From a virus: DNA of 64,000 nt. The translations under genes were made by a program, and so were the position numbers. The stretch is taken from positions 1 through 64,000 of IMG/VR virus record IMGVR_UViG_3300031552_000002; one strand, given 5' to 3'. Below the pieces are notes generated by a model, which was not told the DNA's origin, did not search any database, and saw only the letters and a list, made by a program, of their open reading frames with translations. Below are positions 14,733 through 20,543 of this stretch, in pieces (positions within the stretch are counted from its first letter, which is position 1; each line of letters opens with the position of its first letter).

Positions 14733-14765
14733 GATCTTGTCCTCTCTGGGGGTGATGCTGGTCGT

Positions 14766-14822
14766 GCCCTGGCCCGGTCCGACTCCGGGTGTCCCGCTCG
14801 CGTCCTGCGCGGGGTCCAGGGC
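14766..14822 (-). promoter_or_regulatory. three-way-junction leader element, copy B
   Basis: The outer stem GCCCTGG / CCAGGGC and both inner hairpins match copy A; the loop of the CCCGG hairpin differs by one base. It lies 11 nt after a stop and 34 nt before the ATG at 14732. Confidence 0.7.
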
Positions 14823-14832
14823 TGGTCTGGGG

Positions 14833-15186
14833 TCAGGCATCCGGGCCGGGGTGTGCCTGGAGGGCGCGGAGGATCACGGCCTGGTTTGCTCCGTACTCCT
14901 GAGCCAGGGCTGAGGCGAGGGCCTCCAGTCCGGTCCCCTCTACGGGGATCTGCCGTTCCTCGTCGTACACCCAGCTGTCGAACTTGCGTCCGACGAGCTG
15001 CCCGAGGATTGCCTCTCGGACGTCCCAAGAACCGTTCGACAGCTGTAGGACGGTCAGCTCGGCGTCGTACCCGTTGCCGGTGTCGGCGTCGGTGACGGCG
15101 AGATCCATCTCACAGTCTGTGAGTGGACCGTAAATGTCGATCTCGGTCCCCTGGTGGTACTCCTTGCCGATGGCGTACATGACCAT
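14833..15186 (-). CDS. hypothetical protein, short paralogue of 14004-14732
   Basis: A 117-residue protein that matches the N-terminal half of the next gene throughout and lacks its zinc-ribbon tail. It is mixed beta/alpha, with a highly conserved ERQIPVEG segment and a C-terminal helix QAVILRALQAH. Start ATG, ribosome site GAGAGGACACGACC. Conservation between the two copies suggests both are functional. No known family was recognised. Confidence 0.7.
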   Translation of the reverse strand: MVMYAIGKEYHQGTEIDIYGPLTDCEMDLAVTDADTGNGYDAELTVLQLSNGSWDVREAILGQLVGRKFDSWVYDEERQIPVEGTGLEALASALAQEYGANQAVILRALQAHPGPDA

Positions 15187-15220
15187 GGTCGTGTCCTCTC
15201 TGGTGGTGTTGTGGTCTGGC

Positions 15221-15274
15221 GCCTTGCCCCGGTCTGACTCCGGGCGCCCGCCTCAGTGGTGGCGGTGGCAAGGC
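15221..15274 (-). promoter_or_regulatory. three-way-junction leader element, copy C
   Basis: The outer stem here is GCCTTGCC / GGCAAGGC, different in sequence from copies A and B but still fully paired. The CCCGG hairpin with loop AGTCAGA is kept, and the second hairpin is CCGCC / GGCGG. It lies 34 nt before the ATG at 15186. Confidence 0.65.
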
Positions 15275-15281
15275 TGGTGGT

Positions 15282-15653
15282 TCAACGTGCCGAGCGGCGT
15301 GCTGCTTCAGCTCTCCGGTAGCGGGTAGCCCACCGGCGGACGAGCTTCCTAAGCTCGGTGGCCTCTGTTGGTGTCACGAAGACGTAGCCCTGCTGACAGC
15401 GCGTCAGCTGGTGGAGCTCGACCCAGCCCGGAGTCGAGTACTCCCAGGACTTGAAGAGTGGGCGGAGCACGGCGAGGAAAGCCTCGTCGTAGTTCCAGCC
15501 CCAGCTGGCGTTCCTGACGACGCTGTCGTCATCGATGACGGTGACGGCGTCGAGGGCGTCGGCGGGGACGCGGGGAGCGTTCCCCGGCTTCTGGGCCGGG
15601 TTCACTGTCGCCGGAATTCCGGCGATCAGCTCGCTCACCGTTTTCTCGCTCAT
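15282..15653 (-). CDS. hypothetical protein
   Basis: A 123-residue protein of unknown function. The N-terminus is flexible and Pro/Ala-rich; the middle has aromatic-rich strands (WGWNYDEAFLAVLRPLF), and the C-terminus is a basic helix (LRKLVRRWATRYRRAEAARRSAR) that could bind nucleic acid. Start ATG 15653. It is the first gene of the group whose intergenic gaps carry the three-way-junction elements. Confidence 0.6.
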   Translation of the reverse strand: MSEKTVSELIAGIPATVNPAQKPGNAPRVPADALDAVTVIDDDSVVRNASWGWNYDEAFLAVLRPLFKSWEYSTPGWVELHQLTRCQQGYVFVTPTEATELRKLVRRWATRYRRAEAARRSAR

Positions 15654-15683
15654 GGTGGCTCCTCCCTTCGGTGTCGTCGGTGA

Positions 15684-15938
15684 TCAGGCGGCGAGCGCGG
15701 TCTCGATGATCTCGCCCGCCTCGTCACCGGTGAGGTAGGCGATGGTCTCGCTGACCACCGGGTCGATGTTGCTGGCGCTGATGGGGGTGTCGGCGCCGAT
15801 GTTGAGGGTGTAGGTGACGCGTCCCACCGCCAGGTTCTCGGCGACGCCGTTGTTGGCGCCGAGGGCCGCGAGTTCGGCGTTGAGGTACTCCTCGACCAGG
15901 TCGCTGATGAGGTCGGTGACGGTGGGGGTGGCGTTCAT
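15684..15938 (-). CDS. very small acidic protein, MNAT family
   Basis: An 84-residue protein with about 13 Asp/Glu and one Arg, beginning MNATPTVTDLISDLVEEY. It shares the MNAT start and AGGAGGACACC leader with 10290 and 12036 and has its own family promoter at 15972. Its extreme acidity with almost no basic residues fits a nucleic-acid mimic or an inhibitor of a basic protein; this is inference. Confidence 0.65.
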   Translation of the reverse strand: MNATPTVTDLISDLVEEYLNAELAALGANNGVAENLAVGRVTYTLNIGADTPISASNIDPVVSETIAYLTGDEAGEIIETALAA

Positions 15939-15971
15939 GGTGTCCTCCTCGGCTCACGTTCTGACATCCAC

Positions 15972-16000
15972 ATACTGTCATGTGCCGTAGGTGCTGTCAA
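15972..16000 (-). promoter_or_regulatory. promoter of the shared family (TTGACA-17-CAGTAT)
   Basis: Minus strand: TTGACA (as TGTCAA on plus), 17 nt, CAGTAT, followed by GTGGATGTCAG, giving the full TGACA-N9-TGTCA dyad. It drives the gene at 15684. Confidence 0.85.
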
Positions 16001-16049
16001 CCTGAGACGCTGAGACACGCCCAGGAACATGCGGAAGGCCAGCAACCAG

Positions 16050-16083
16050 AAGGGCGCCCGCCGGAACTCCGGCGGGCGCCCTT
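16050..16083 (-). terminator. terminator hairpin
   Basis: A perfect 15-bp inverted repeat (AAGGGCGCCCGCCGG / CCGGCGGGCGCCCTT) with a 4-nt loop, 11 nt past the stop at 16094. Confidence 0.85.
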
Positions 16084-16093
16084 CGAGGGGTGA

Positions 16094-16525
16094 TCACATC
16101 ACCTGTAGGTGATCTGCACTTCCAGATCCGTAACTGAACGCCCCTAGCACCTTGGCGCTGGGGTAGAGGTTTTCCCGGAGCCACTCGTTGGCCCGGTCCA
16201 CATGGTCACGACTGTCGGTGTTACTGCTCACGATGGTCAGGCCCGCCGGGATGTGGTGCTTGTCCAGCCAGCCGTGGAGCCCCTGAGCCTTGTCCTTCGA
16301 CACCAGGTCGGTGGAGGCCACGATGAAGGCCCCACCCCTCATGAGCGACCGCATGAGCGCGGCATAGCCAGGATCCGGCTCCCCCCAAGAAATCACCCCA
16401 CCATCACCCAGCACCGGGGCCGGAGCGACAAGGTACTCGATGTCGAACATCCAAGCCGACCGCCTGACTACTCCCTTAGCTCGACGGAGAAGGTACTCGA
16501 TGTCGAACATCCAAACTGACCGCAT
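16094..16525 (-). CDS. hypothetical protein, paralogue of 11550-11933, with duplicated start
   Basis: A 143-residue protein. Residues about 24-143 match the 127-residue protein at 11550, including DKAQGLHGWLDKHHIPAGL. The first 23 residues are an extra copy of the start, caused by a 60-bp tandem duplication; the inner copy has lost its ATG (now AGG) but keeps the ribosome-site sequence. Translation should therefore start at the outer copy and add a 20-residue extension. Function unknown. Confidence 0.65.
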   Translation of the reverse strand: MRSVWMFDIEYLLRRAKGVVRRSAWMFDIEYLVAPAPVLGDGGVISWGEPDPGYAALMRSLMRGGAFIVASTDLVSKDKAQGLHGWLDKHHIPAGLTIVSSNTDSRDHVDRANEWLRENLYPSAKVLGAFSYGSGSADHLQVM

Positions 16526-16549
16526 GACTACTCCCTTAGCTCAGGTGGG
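16430..16549 (-). repeat. 60-bp tandem duplication over a gene start
   Basis: Positions 16430-16482 and 16490-16542 are the same except for a few bases, with a period of 60. Each unit holds GAGCTAAGGGAGTAGTC, the start-codon position and WMFDIEYL codons. The start codon survives only in the upstream unit. Confidence 0.9.
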
Positions 16550-17045
16550 GCGGGATGGTCCCAGCCCTCGGGATGATGTCGCCAATGTCGTCCCGGATGA
16601 TGTCCCCCCCGTCACCCTCACCGGGCCTCTCGTGCGCCGACCCGGCGGCGAGTCCGCGCAGTGCCGATGACACGTCCGTCATCCTGTCCCGTAGCGGGTC
16701 GATGTCTTCATTCCGGACTCGGAACGTCTTCACTCCGGACCCGTCTGTCAGCTCGGTGCTGATCGTCGCGCCGCCACAGAATCCGCTGTCGAAATCGATG
16801 GCGACGAGCTTCGAGCGGAATCGCTGCCGGTCCTCGTCGGGAGAGAACCCGTCGTTACCGAACTCGGGGTCGTCGACGAATCCCTCAGGTTCGAGTTCGA
16901 CCCAGCTGCGAGGATGCTGGGTCAGGGCTGCGCGCAGGGCGTCCCGGTAGGTGTTGTGGAGCCCTGGGGTGCGCCAGTCGGCGTCCCCGGCAATGATCCA
17001 CGTCCCGGTCTCATCGGATTCGGTGGCGTGTGGTCCAACAATCAT
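16536..17045 (-). CDS. hypothetical acidic protein, paralogue of the 27310 N-terminus
   Basis: A 169-residue acidic protein. Its start (GPHAT...IIAGDADWRTPGLHNTYRDALRAALTQH) matches the protein at 27310 (GPYAT...VIADDADWTVPGIHNRYRAALQSALTRH), and both later have R(N/K)ED/SEI...LRDRM and end with IPRAGTIPPHLS or a close equivalent. ATG 17045 follows GGAGGACACC; the earlier part of the frame is leader. It has its own family promoter. Function unknown. Confidence 0.7.
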   Translation of the reverse strand: MIVGPHATESDETGTWIIAGDADWRTPGLHNTYRDALRAALTQHPRSWVELEPEGFVDDPEFGNDGFSPDEDRQRFRSKLVAIDFDSGFCGGATISTELTDGSGVKTFRVRNEDIDPLRDRMTDVSSALRGLAAGSAHERPGEGDGGDIIRDDIGDIIPRAGTIPPHLS

Positions 17046-17086
17046 GGTGTCCTCCGCGTCATCGTCGTCATCGTCCCGACGTCCAC

Positions 17087-17115
17087 ATACTGTCACGTGC
17101 GGCTGTCATTGTCAA
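17087..17115 (-). promoter_or_regulatory. promoter of the shared family (TTGACA-17-CAGTAT)
   Basis: Minus strand: TTGACA, 17 nt, CAGTAT, then GTGGACGTCGG, a one-change variant of the operator half. It drives the gene at 16536 and possibly 16094. Confidence 0.85.
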
Positions 17116-17136
17116 TGCGGAATACACGCCCCCACG

Positions 17137-17667
17137 TCATCCCTGCGAGCACGGCCCCAGCCGCTCACCGTCGAGAGTCGTCACACCTTCCCCCAGGTGC
17201 GCATCGCGGCTGATCTGACTTCCATGCGAGAGGATCACGTTCCGCTCGACGTCCGAACCGGAGCCGACGAATGATCCACTACCGATGAGGGCGTTCCTCC
17301 CTATCGTGACCCTTTCTCCGATCTGGACGGCGATCCCGACGACAACGGCGTCATGGATATGCGTCGCGTCTCCGACTCGGAGCCCATGCCCGAGGTCCGT
17401 GTGGCCACCATCGATGACGACGTCATCACCGATCTCGGAGCCGATCCCGAGGCTCGCGCCGATGCGCGACCTTGCCCCGATCTTCACCCCGAACCCGATC
17501 TTGACGTCATCCTCGATCTTGGTGTCTTCCCCGACGTCAGATCCAGCGAAGATCACCGCACGCCTGCCCACCTCGACCCCGGGGCCGATCTTTACCCAAG
17601 GGCCTACGGTGGCCGTCTCGTCGATAGTGGCCGTCTCGTTGATGGTGGCCGTCTTGTCGATGCCCAT
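17137..17667 (-). CDS. left-handed beta-helix (hexapeptide-repeat) protein
   Basis: A 176-residue protein built from imperfect hexapeptides of the [IV]Gxxxx type (for example IGPGVEVGRRAVI, IGFGVKIGARSRIGASLGIGSEIG) from about residue 20 to 165. The fold is that of LpxA-type acyltransferases, but no catalytic His loop or nucleotide/CoA-binding insertion is obvious. A structural or DNA-mimic role is possible. ATG 17667 has GGAGGAAG upstream. It lies among accessory genes with other beta-helical proteins. Confidence 0.75.
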   Translation of the reverse strand: MGIDKTATINETATIDETATVGPWVKIGPGVEVGRRAVIFAGSDVGEDTKIEDDVKIGFGVKIGARSRIGASLGIGSEIGDDVVIDGGHTDLGHGLRVGDATHIHDAVVVGIAVQIGERVTIGRNALIGSGSFVGSGSDVERNVILSHGSQISRDAHLGEGVTTLDGERLGPCSQG

Positions 17668-17765
17668 TGACTTCCTCCTTGTCAGAATCCGTTGTCTCCG
17701 CGGTCCCGCCGGTCCGTCTACCCGTCGCTGGCGGCCGCAGGCGACGAATGACGACGTGCTCGTGC

Positions 17766-18344
17766 TCAGGGAGAGCAGAGCTCGGGATCGGCGGCTCTCC
17801 GACGCTGCCTGAGGGCCGCCTTGACGTAGTCCGGCACCGGCACGCCCTTGCCGGCGCACTCCGGGCAGCAGATGACACGGTGGGTCGGGTGGTCAGGGCA
17901 CATCGCCTGAGGACCGGGAGCCGGGTGGGCCGCTGTGTGCCGATCTGACGGCCTCAAATCGCGAAGCCATGCCACCACAGCACCACCGTGGCACGAACCC
18001 CAGGACCGGGAACCTACGGCGGCGGAAATGGTCCCTGGGGTCCACCCGTCGGCTATCAGCCGCTCACACTCCCGGATGATGACTCCCCGGTTCAGGGACC
18101 GGCCCACGTCACCGACACCCTCGACAACCGCCTCAGCGAGGAGGGCAGTGGTTCCCCTGTGCCCGGCCTCAGTCGGGTTCTGGGTTGCGGGGTTTCCCGT
18201 TGATCCTTCCACCACCACCGTTGCCTCGTCTTGGGGTGCGGTGGGGCCGGTGGGCTGGGGGGCTTGGGGGGTGGATGGTTCTACGGATGGTTCTAAGGAT
18301 GGTTCGGGGGATGCTGGCATCCTCCCCCCCCCGGATGCTGGCAT
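17766..18344 (-). CDS. replication-initiator-like protein, C-terminal part (frame-shifted)
   Basis: Continues the gene at 18293 in another frame. It begins within the Gly/Pro-rich repeat, has a long disordered Pro/Thr linker, then a helical segment (IIRECERLIADGWTPGTISAAVG...VVAWLRDLRPSD) and a zinc ribbon (CPDH...CCPECAGKG). If the first G-tract had nine rather than eight G, the two ORFs would form one protein of about 310 residues. It may be translated by slippage or only in a phase-ON variant. Confidence 0.65.
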   Translation of the reverse strand: MPASGGGRMPASPEPSLEPSVEPSTPQAPQPTGPTAPQDEATVVVEGSTGNPATQNPTEAGHRGTTALLAEAVVEGVGDVGRSLNRGVIIRECERLIADGWTPGTISAAVGSRSWGSCHGGAVVAWLRDLRPSDRHTAAHPAPGPQAMCPDHPTHRVICCPECAGKGVPVPDYVKAALRQRRRAADPELCSP

Positions 18345-18697
18345 CCTCCCCCCCCGGATGCTGGCATCCCCCCCTGTTCAGGTGTCCGATGCTGCGACGT
18401 CCCATCGCAGCCGGCCGGACACCGGACGAGGATTTCATACCGGTTCGGACGCTCATGCTCAGCGGTCCGGCGAGTCCCGCCATCGCCCAGGTGAGTCCGG
18501 ATCTCGCCGGCAGTCTCCAGGCGGCGCAGGGCCGCGCGGACGTTCCGGGGATCGACGTTCGCGTACTTGGCCAGCGTCGCGATGGTCGGCCAGGACCCGC
18601 CGTCGCCGTCGTGGTTGGCGATCCCGAGGAGGACGACCTTGTCGGTGCCTCTGGACCGTGAGTGGTGCAGGACGATCGCCAGTGCCTCGACGCTCAT
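18293..18697 (-). CDS. replication-initiator-like winged-helix protein, N-terminal part
   Basis: A 134-residue ORF whose first 95 residues form a winged helix typical of actinophage replication-initiator or HTH_36 proteins (MSVEALAIVLHHSRS..., SWPTIATLAKYANVDPRNVRAALRRLETAGEI). It then runs into a Gly-rich repeat and stops. The 23/24-bp repeat units contain G7, G8 and G9 tracts on the minus strand, and the 8-G tract breaks the frame. A small upstream ORF ends in an ATGA overlap with its start. Confidence 0.75.
   Translation of the reverse strand: MSVEALAIVLHHSRSRGTDKVVLLGIANHDGDGGSWPTIATLAKYANVDPRNVRAALRRLETAGEIRTHLGDGGTRRTAEHERPNRYEILVRCPAGCDGTSQHRTPEQGGMPASGGGGCQHPGGGGCQHPPNHP
18307..18377 (-). 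repeat. tandem repeat with poly-G tracts (G9, G8, G7)
   Basis: The plus strand shows three copies of GGATGCTGGCAT separated by C9, C8 and C7 runs, with unit lengths of 24 and 23 bp. Loss of one base in the 8-base tract explains the frame break between the two halves of the initiator-like gene. Confidence 0.85.
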
Positions 18698-18783
18698 GCC
18701 GGGCCTCTCCGCCCGGTCTCAGCATCCGACCGGACCGGGAGTGTGCCTCGACCGATCCGGGATGCGCGGGTACTATGGTTCAT
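18694..18783 (-). CDS. short leader ORF before initiator-like gene
   Basis: A 29-residue Arg-rich ORF (MNHSTRASRIG...) behind GGAGCTGAC, ending in an ATGA overlap with the initiator-like start at 18697. The upstream sequence with its hairpin matches that before the second initiator-like gene at 45324, where the same ribosome site starts the main protein directly. It may act in translational coupling. Confidence 0.45.
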   Translation of the reverse strand: MNHSTRASRIGRGTLPVRSDAETGRRGPA

Positions 18784-18803
18784 GTCAGCTCCGATCTGAC
18801 CAT

Positions 18804-18834
18804 GGCCCGGATCCCCTACCAGGGATGCCGGGCC
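18804..18834 (-). promoter_or_regulatory. conserved leader hairpin, copy 1
   Basis: Minus strand: GGCCCGG, bulged C, ATCCC, loop, GGGAT, CCGGGCC. It lies about 20 nt before the GGAGCTGACATG start. Copy 2 at 45349 keeps the 7-bp stem and bulge but has AC/GT in place of AT/AT, a compensatory change. Confidence 0.65.
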
Positions 18835-18867
18835 TCCACTTTTTGTCTTGTGCTGTAACCATACTCT

Positions 18868-19035
18868 GTGGTCTCGTTCGCTGGCCGCAAGGAACGGCAT
18901 CGAATATCTACAGCTCAGGTCGGGGTCACCTATCACCCCAGGTCCTCGATCTTCACCTGCCCCGACCCGTTGGACAAGGACAAGATCCTCCGTGCGATCG
19001 CTGGCATCGATCCTGCGGCGGTGATCACCGCCTGA
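18868..19035 (+). CDS. small hypothetical protein
   Basis: A 55-residue ORF with basic N-terminus and an end IAGIDPAAVITA. GTG 18868 follows CATACTCT closely, so it may be leaderless. It ends 16 nt before a strong bidirectional terminator, which supports transcription of this stretch. No family was recognised; the ORF is short and the call is tentative. Confidence 0.35.
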   Translation: MVSFAGRKERHRISTAQVGVTYHPRSSIFTCPDPLDKDKILRAIAGIDPAAVITA

Positions 19036-19051
19036 CACCAGCAACGCACGC

Positions 19052-19090
19052 AGGGAGCCCCCGATCTCGCTATGAGATCAGGGGCTCCCT
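19052..19090. terminator. bidirectional terminator hairpin
   Basis: An inverted repeat AGGGAGCCCC / GGGGCTCCCT with an inner GATCTC / GAGATC stem. It serves the minus-strand gene ending at 19099 and the plus-strand ORF ending at 19035. Confidence 0.8.
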
Positions 19091-19098
19091 ACGTCTTG

Positions 19099-19356
19099 TC
19101 AGATCTTCGTCCGGCGCTTCCGGGGTTGAGTCTTCCTATCGTCGAGGCCCCACCAGCCGCACCCCGGCCGTGATCTCCGCCAGGCCAGTACGTCTGAACG
19201 CCGGTACAGGTACCGGTGCAGATCAGGGGACCATGTCCTCGGGCACGGCGTGCACGCGGCAGTGTCCCGGAGGGCTGCCCGCGTGAAAACCGGGCGCGTC
19301 ATCCTGAGAAGATCCGCCGCCTGCTGCGAGGTCAGCCAAACATCATCACCGGTCAT
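19099..19356 (-). CDS. excisionase-like HTH protein
   Basis: An 85-residue protein with an excisionase/AlpA-type HTH at residues about 5-35 (WLTSQQAADLLRMTRPVFTRAAL) and a wing (RYLYRRSDVLAWRRS), then a basic tail. The ATG at 19356 overlaps the stop of the HTH gene upstream (ATGA), so the pair is translated together. Likely a recombination directionality factor or regulator. No integrase is present in the window. Confidence 0.7.
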   Translation of the reverse strand: MTGDDVWLTSQQAADLLRMTRPVFTRAALRDTAACTPCPRTWSPDLHRYLYRRSDVLAWRRSRPGCGWWGLDDRKTQPRKRRTKI

Positions 19357-19568
19357 GGTGTCATCGTCTCGTTCCATGTCTCGTTCCATTCCTTCACCTC
19401 CTCCCACCGGTAACGGAGTTCACAGCCGACCCGGACAGACGGCAGCGGCCTTACCGTCCTGTTGGCCCACCGCCAGACGGTGACTGGTGAGACCCCGAGG
19501 GCGCGTGCTACTGCTCCGACCCTCAAAAGGTCACCCCCCGCGTCAGCGGGGGGTCTGGTTGCTCCCAT
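19353..19568 (-). CDS. MerR/excisionase-like HTH protein
   Basis: A 71-residue protein: LLRVGAVARALGVSPVTVWRWAN (HTH), then a basic wing ending ELRYRWEEVKEW. ATG 19568 lies behind AAGGAG. It is the first gene of a two-gene HTH operon and reads away from a region with three 9-bp direct repeats that could be its operator. Confidence 0.7.
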   Translation of the reverse strand: MGATRPPADAGGDLLRVGAVARALGVSPVTVWRWANRTVRPLPSVRVGCELRYRWEEVKEWNETWNETMTP

Positions 19569-19607
19569 CGGGGGTTCTCCTTCCTCGCCGAGTCTCCCAC
19601 GTCCACG

Positions 19608-19634
19608 CAACGCTTGCAATACTTGCAATACTTG
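19608..19634. promoter_or_regulatory. three 9-bp direct repeats between divergent operons
   Basis: Plus strand: CAACGCTTG, CAATACTTG, CAATACTTG in direct contact, between the leftward HTH pair and the rightward transfer block. The spacing is just under one helical turn, like excisionase or repressor binding arrays. Confidence 0.65.
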
Positions 19635-19677
19635 TGACATGGTGAGTGTCACACGGGCACGACACGAAAGGGCAGAA

Positions 19678-20007
19678 ATGACAGTGCAACTAGAGCGCCT
19701 CGTAACAGAGGCCACAACGGCGGCCGTCGCCGTGTACGCCCTACGAACGGGAGACGTGGCCGCTACCTGGGGAGCCCTCGGCGCGTCCGGTGCCCTCGTT
19801 CTCTGGGCCGACGCCGACGGCCTCCCCGGACGGTCCCTCACGACCGTCCTCCTGATGATCGTCTTCGTGGGGGTTGCCCTGGACCTTCAGGGGATCTCGC
19901 CCCTCGGAGGCCCCATCACCTGGGCCCTCGCGGCCCTCGCCCTCGCGACCTGCGCGTCCTGGCTGCGGGCCACGAGACGCACAGGACGCAGGGAGGAGGC
20001 CCAGTGA
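19678..20007 (+). CDS. membrane protein, first gene of the transfer-like block
   Basis: A 109-residue protein with three to four hydrophobic segments (about residues 10-20, 30-45, 55-72 and 80-95) and an Arg-rich cytoplasmic tail ending GRREEAQ. I chose ATG 19678 behind AAAGGGCAG; ATG 19639 in the same frame is possible. It overlaps the next gene by 4 nt. It probably belongs to the plasmid-like membrane set. Confidence 0.6.
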   Translation: MTVQLERLVTEATTAAVAVYALRTGDVAATWGALGASGALVLWADADGLPGRSLTTVLLMIVFVGVALDLQGISPLGGPITWALAALALATCASWLRATRRTGRREEAQ

Positions 20008-20231
20008 GCTGGGCCAGGTATGACCTGGTCCTGCGAATGAAGGACCACAGGCCATCCCGGACCCGTGTCGGATCGGGTCGGCTCGACGAGAAGGACGCGA
20101 AGGCCCTCGCAGCTGCCTTCGAGTCGATGCTCCACCCGGGCGACAACCCGGCCGAGTGGAAACTCGAAGTCCGCAAGCAGGACGCGAAGTACGCGGGTAA
20201 CGGGACCGTCGTCGCCCGGTACGAGGGCTGA
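20004..20231 (+). CDS. small hypothetical protein
   Basis: A 75-residue soluble protein: strand SWARYDLVLRMKD, helix DAKALAAAFESML, strand EWKLEVRKQDAKY. The GTG overlaps the previous stop. Unknown function. Confidence 0.55.
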   Translation: MSWARYDLVLRMKDHRPSRTRVGSGRLDEKDAKALAAAFESMLHPGDNPAEWKLEVRKQDAKYAGNGTVVARYEG

Positions 20232-20234
20232 GCA

Positions 20235-20420
20235 GTGGCCTACCGGCAGAAGACAGCCGCCGACCGAGAGCTGAACGAGGCTCTCCGACGGCTCAGGGCC
20301 ACAGCGGTCGGGCTCGACAGGCTCGACGGGACCACAGAACCCGGTGACTGTCTCCGCCGTGAGGCAGCGGCCCTCATCAAGGGTCTGGTGAAGGCCAGAC
20401 TCCGCGGGACCGGGACCTGA
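20235..20420 (+). CDS. small basic helical protein
   Basis: A 61-residue protein, nearly all helical and Arg-rich (LNEALRRLRATAVGLDRL...LIKGLVKARLRG). It starts GTG 3 nt after the previous stop. Unknown function. A 120-bp gap with repeat-rich DNA follows. Confidence 0.5.
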   Translation: MAYRQKTAADRELNEALRRLRATAVGLDRLDGTTEPGDCLRREAAALIKGLVKARLRGTGT

Positions 20421-20543
20421 ACGGAAAACGGAAACGGAAAACCTACGGAACGTTTTTCGGGGCCAAGGTACGTAGGCGTGTACGTGCGCGTGCACGCACG
20501 CGTGTACAAGGCCCGCCGACTGATGTCAATGAAGGGAGGAATG
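20421..20543. promoter_or_regulatory. repeat-rich intergenic region (candidate cis site)
   Basis: It holds repeated CGGAAAA/CGGAAA motifs near 20422-20445. From 20476 to 20508 there are 33 nt of strictly alternating purine and pyrimidine centred on GTGCAC, an imperfect palindrome with Z-DNA potential. Location just ahead of membrane and transfer genes suggests a plasmid-type cis site such as an origin or transfer locus, without proof. Confidence 0.4.

Noticed and set aside
13936-15274. tRNA genes suggested by the 7-bp outer stems and multi-hairpin shape
   Set aside because: Length is only 54-58 nt, there is one inner hairpin too few, no T-loop GGTTCGA-like sequence and no anticodon stem of proper size.
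18169-18483. Third-frame ORF across the poly-G repeat
   Set aside because: It has no start signal and its sequence is a shadow of the tandem repeat; the other two frames carry the recognisable domains.
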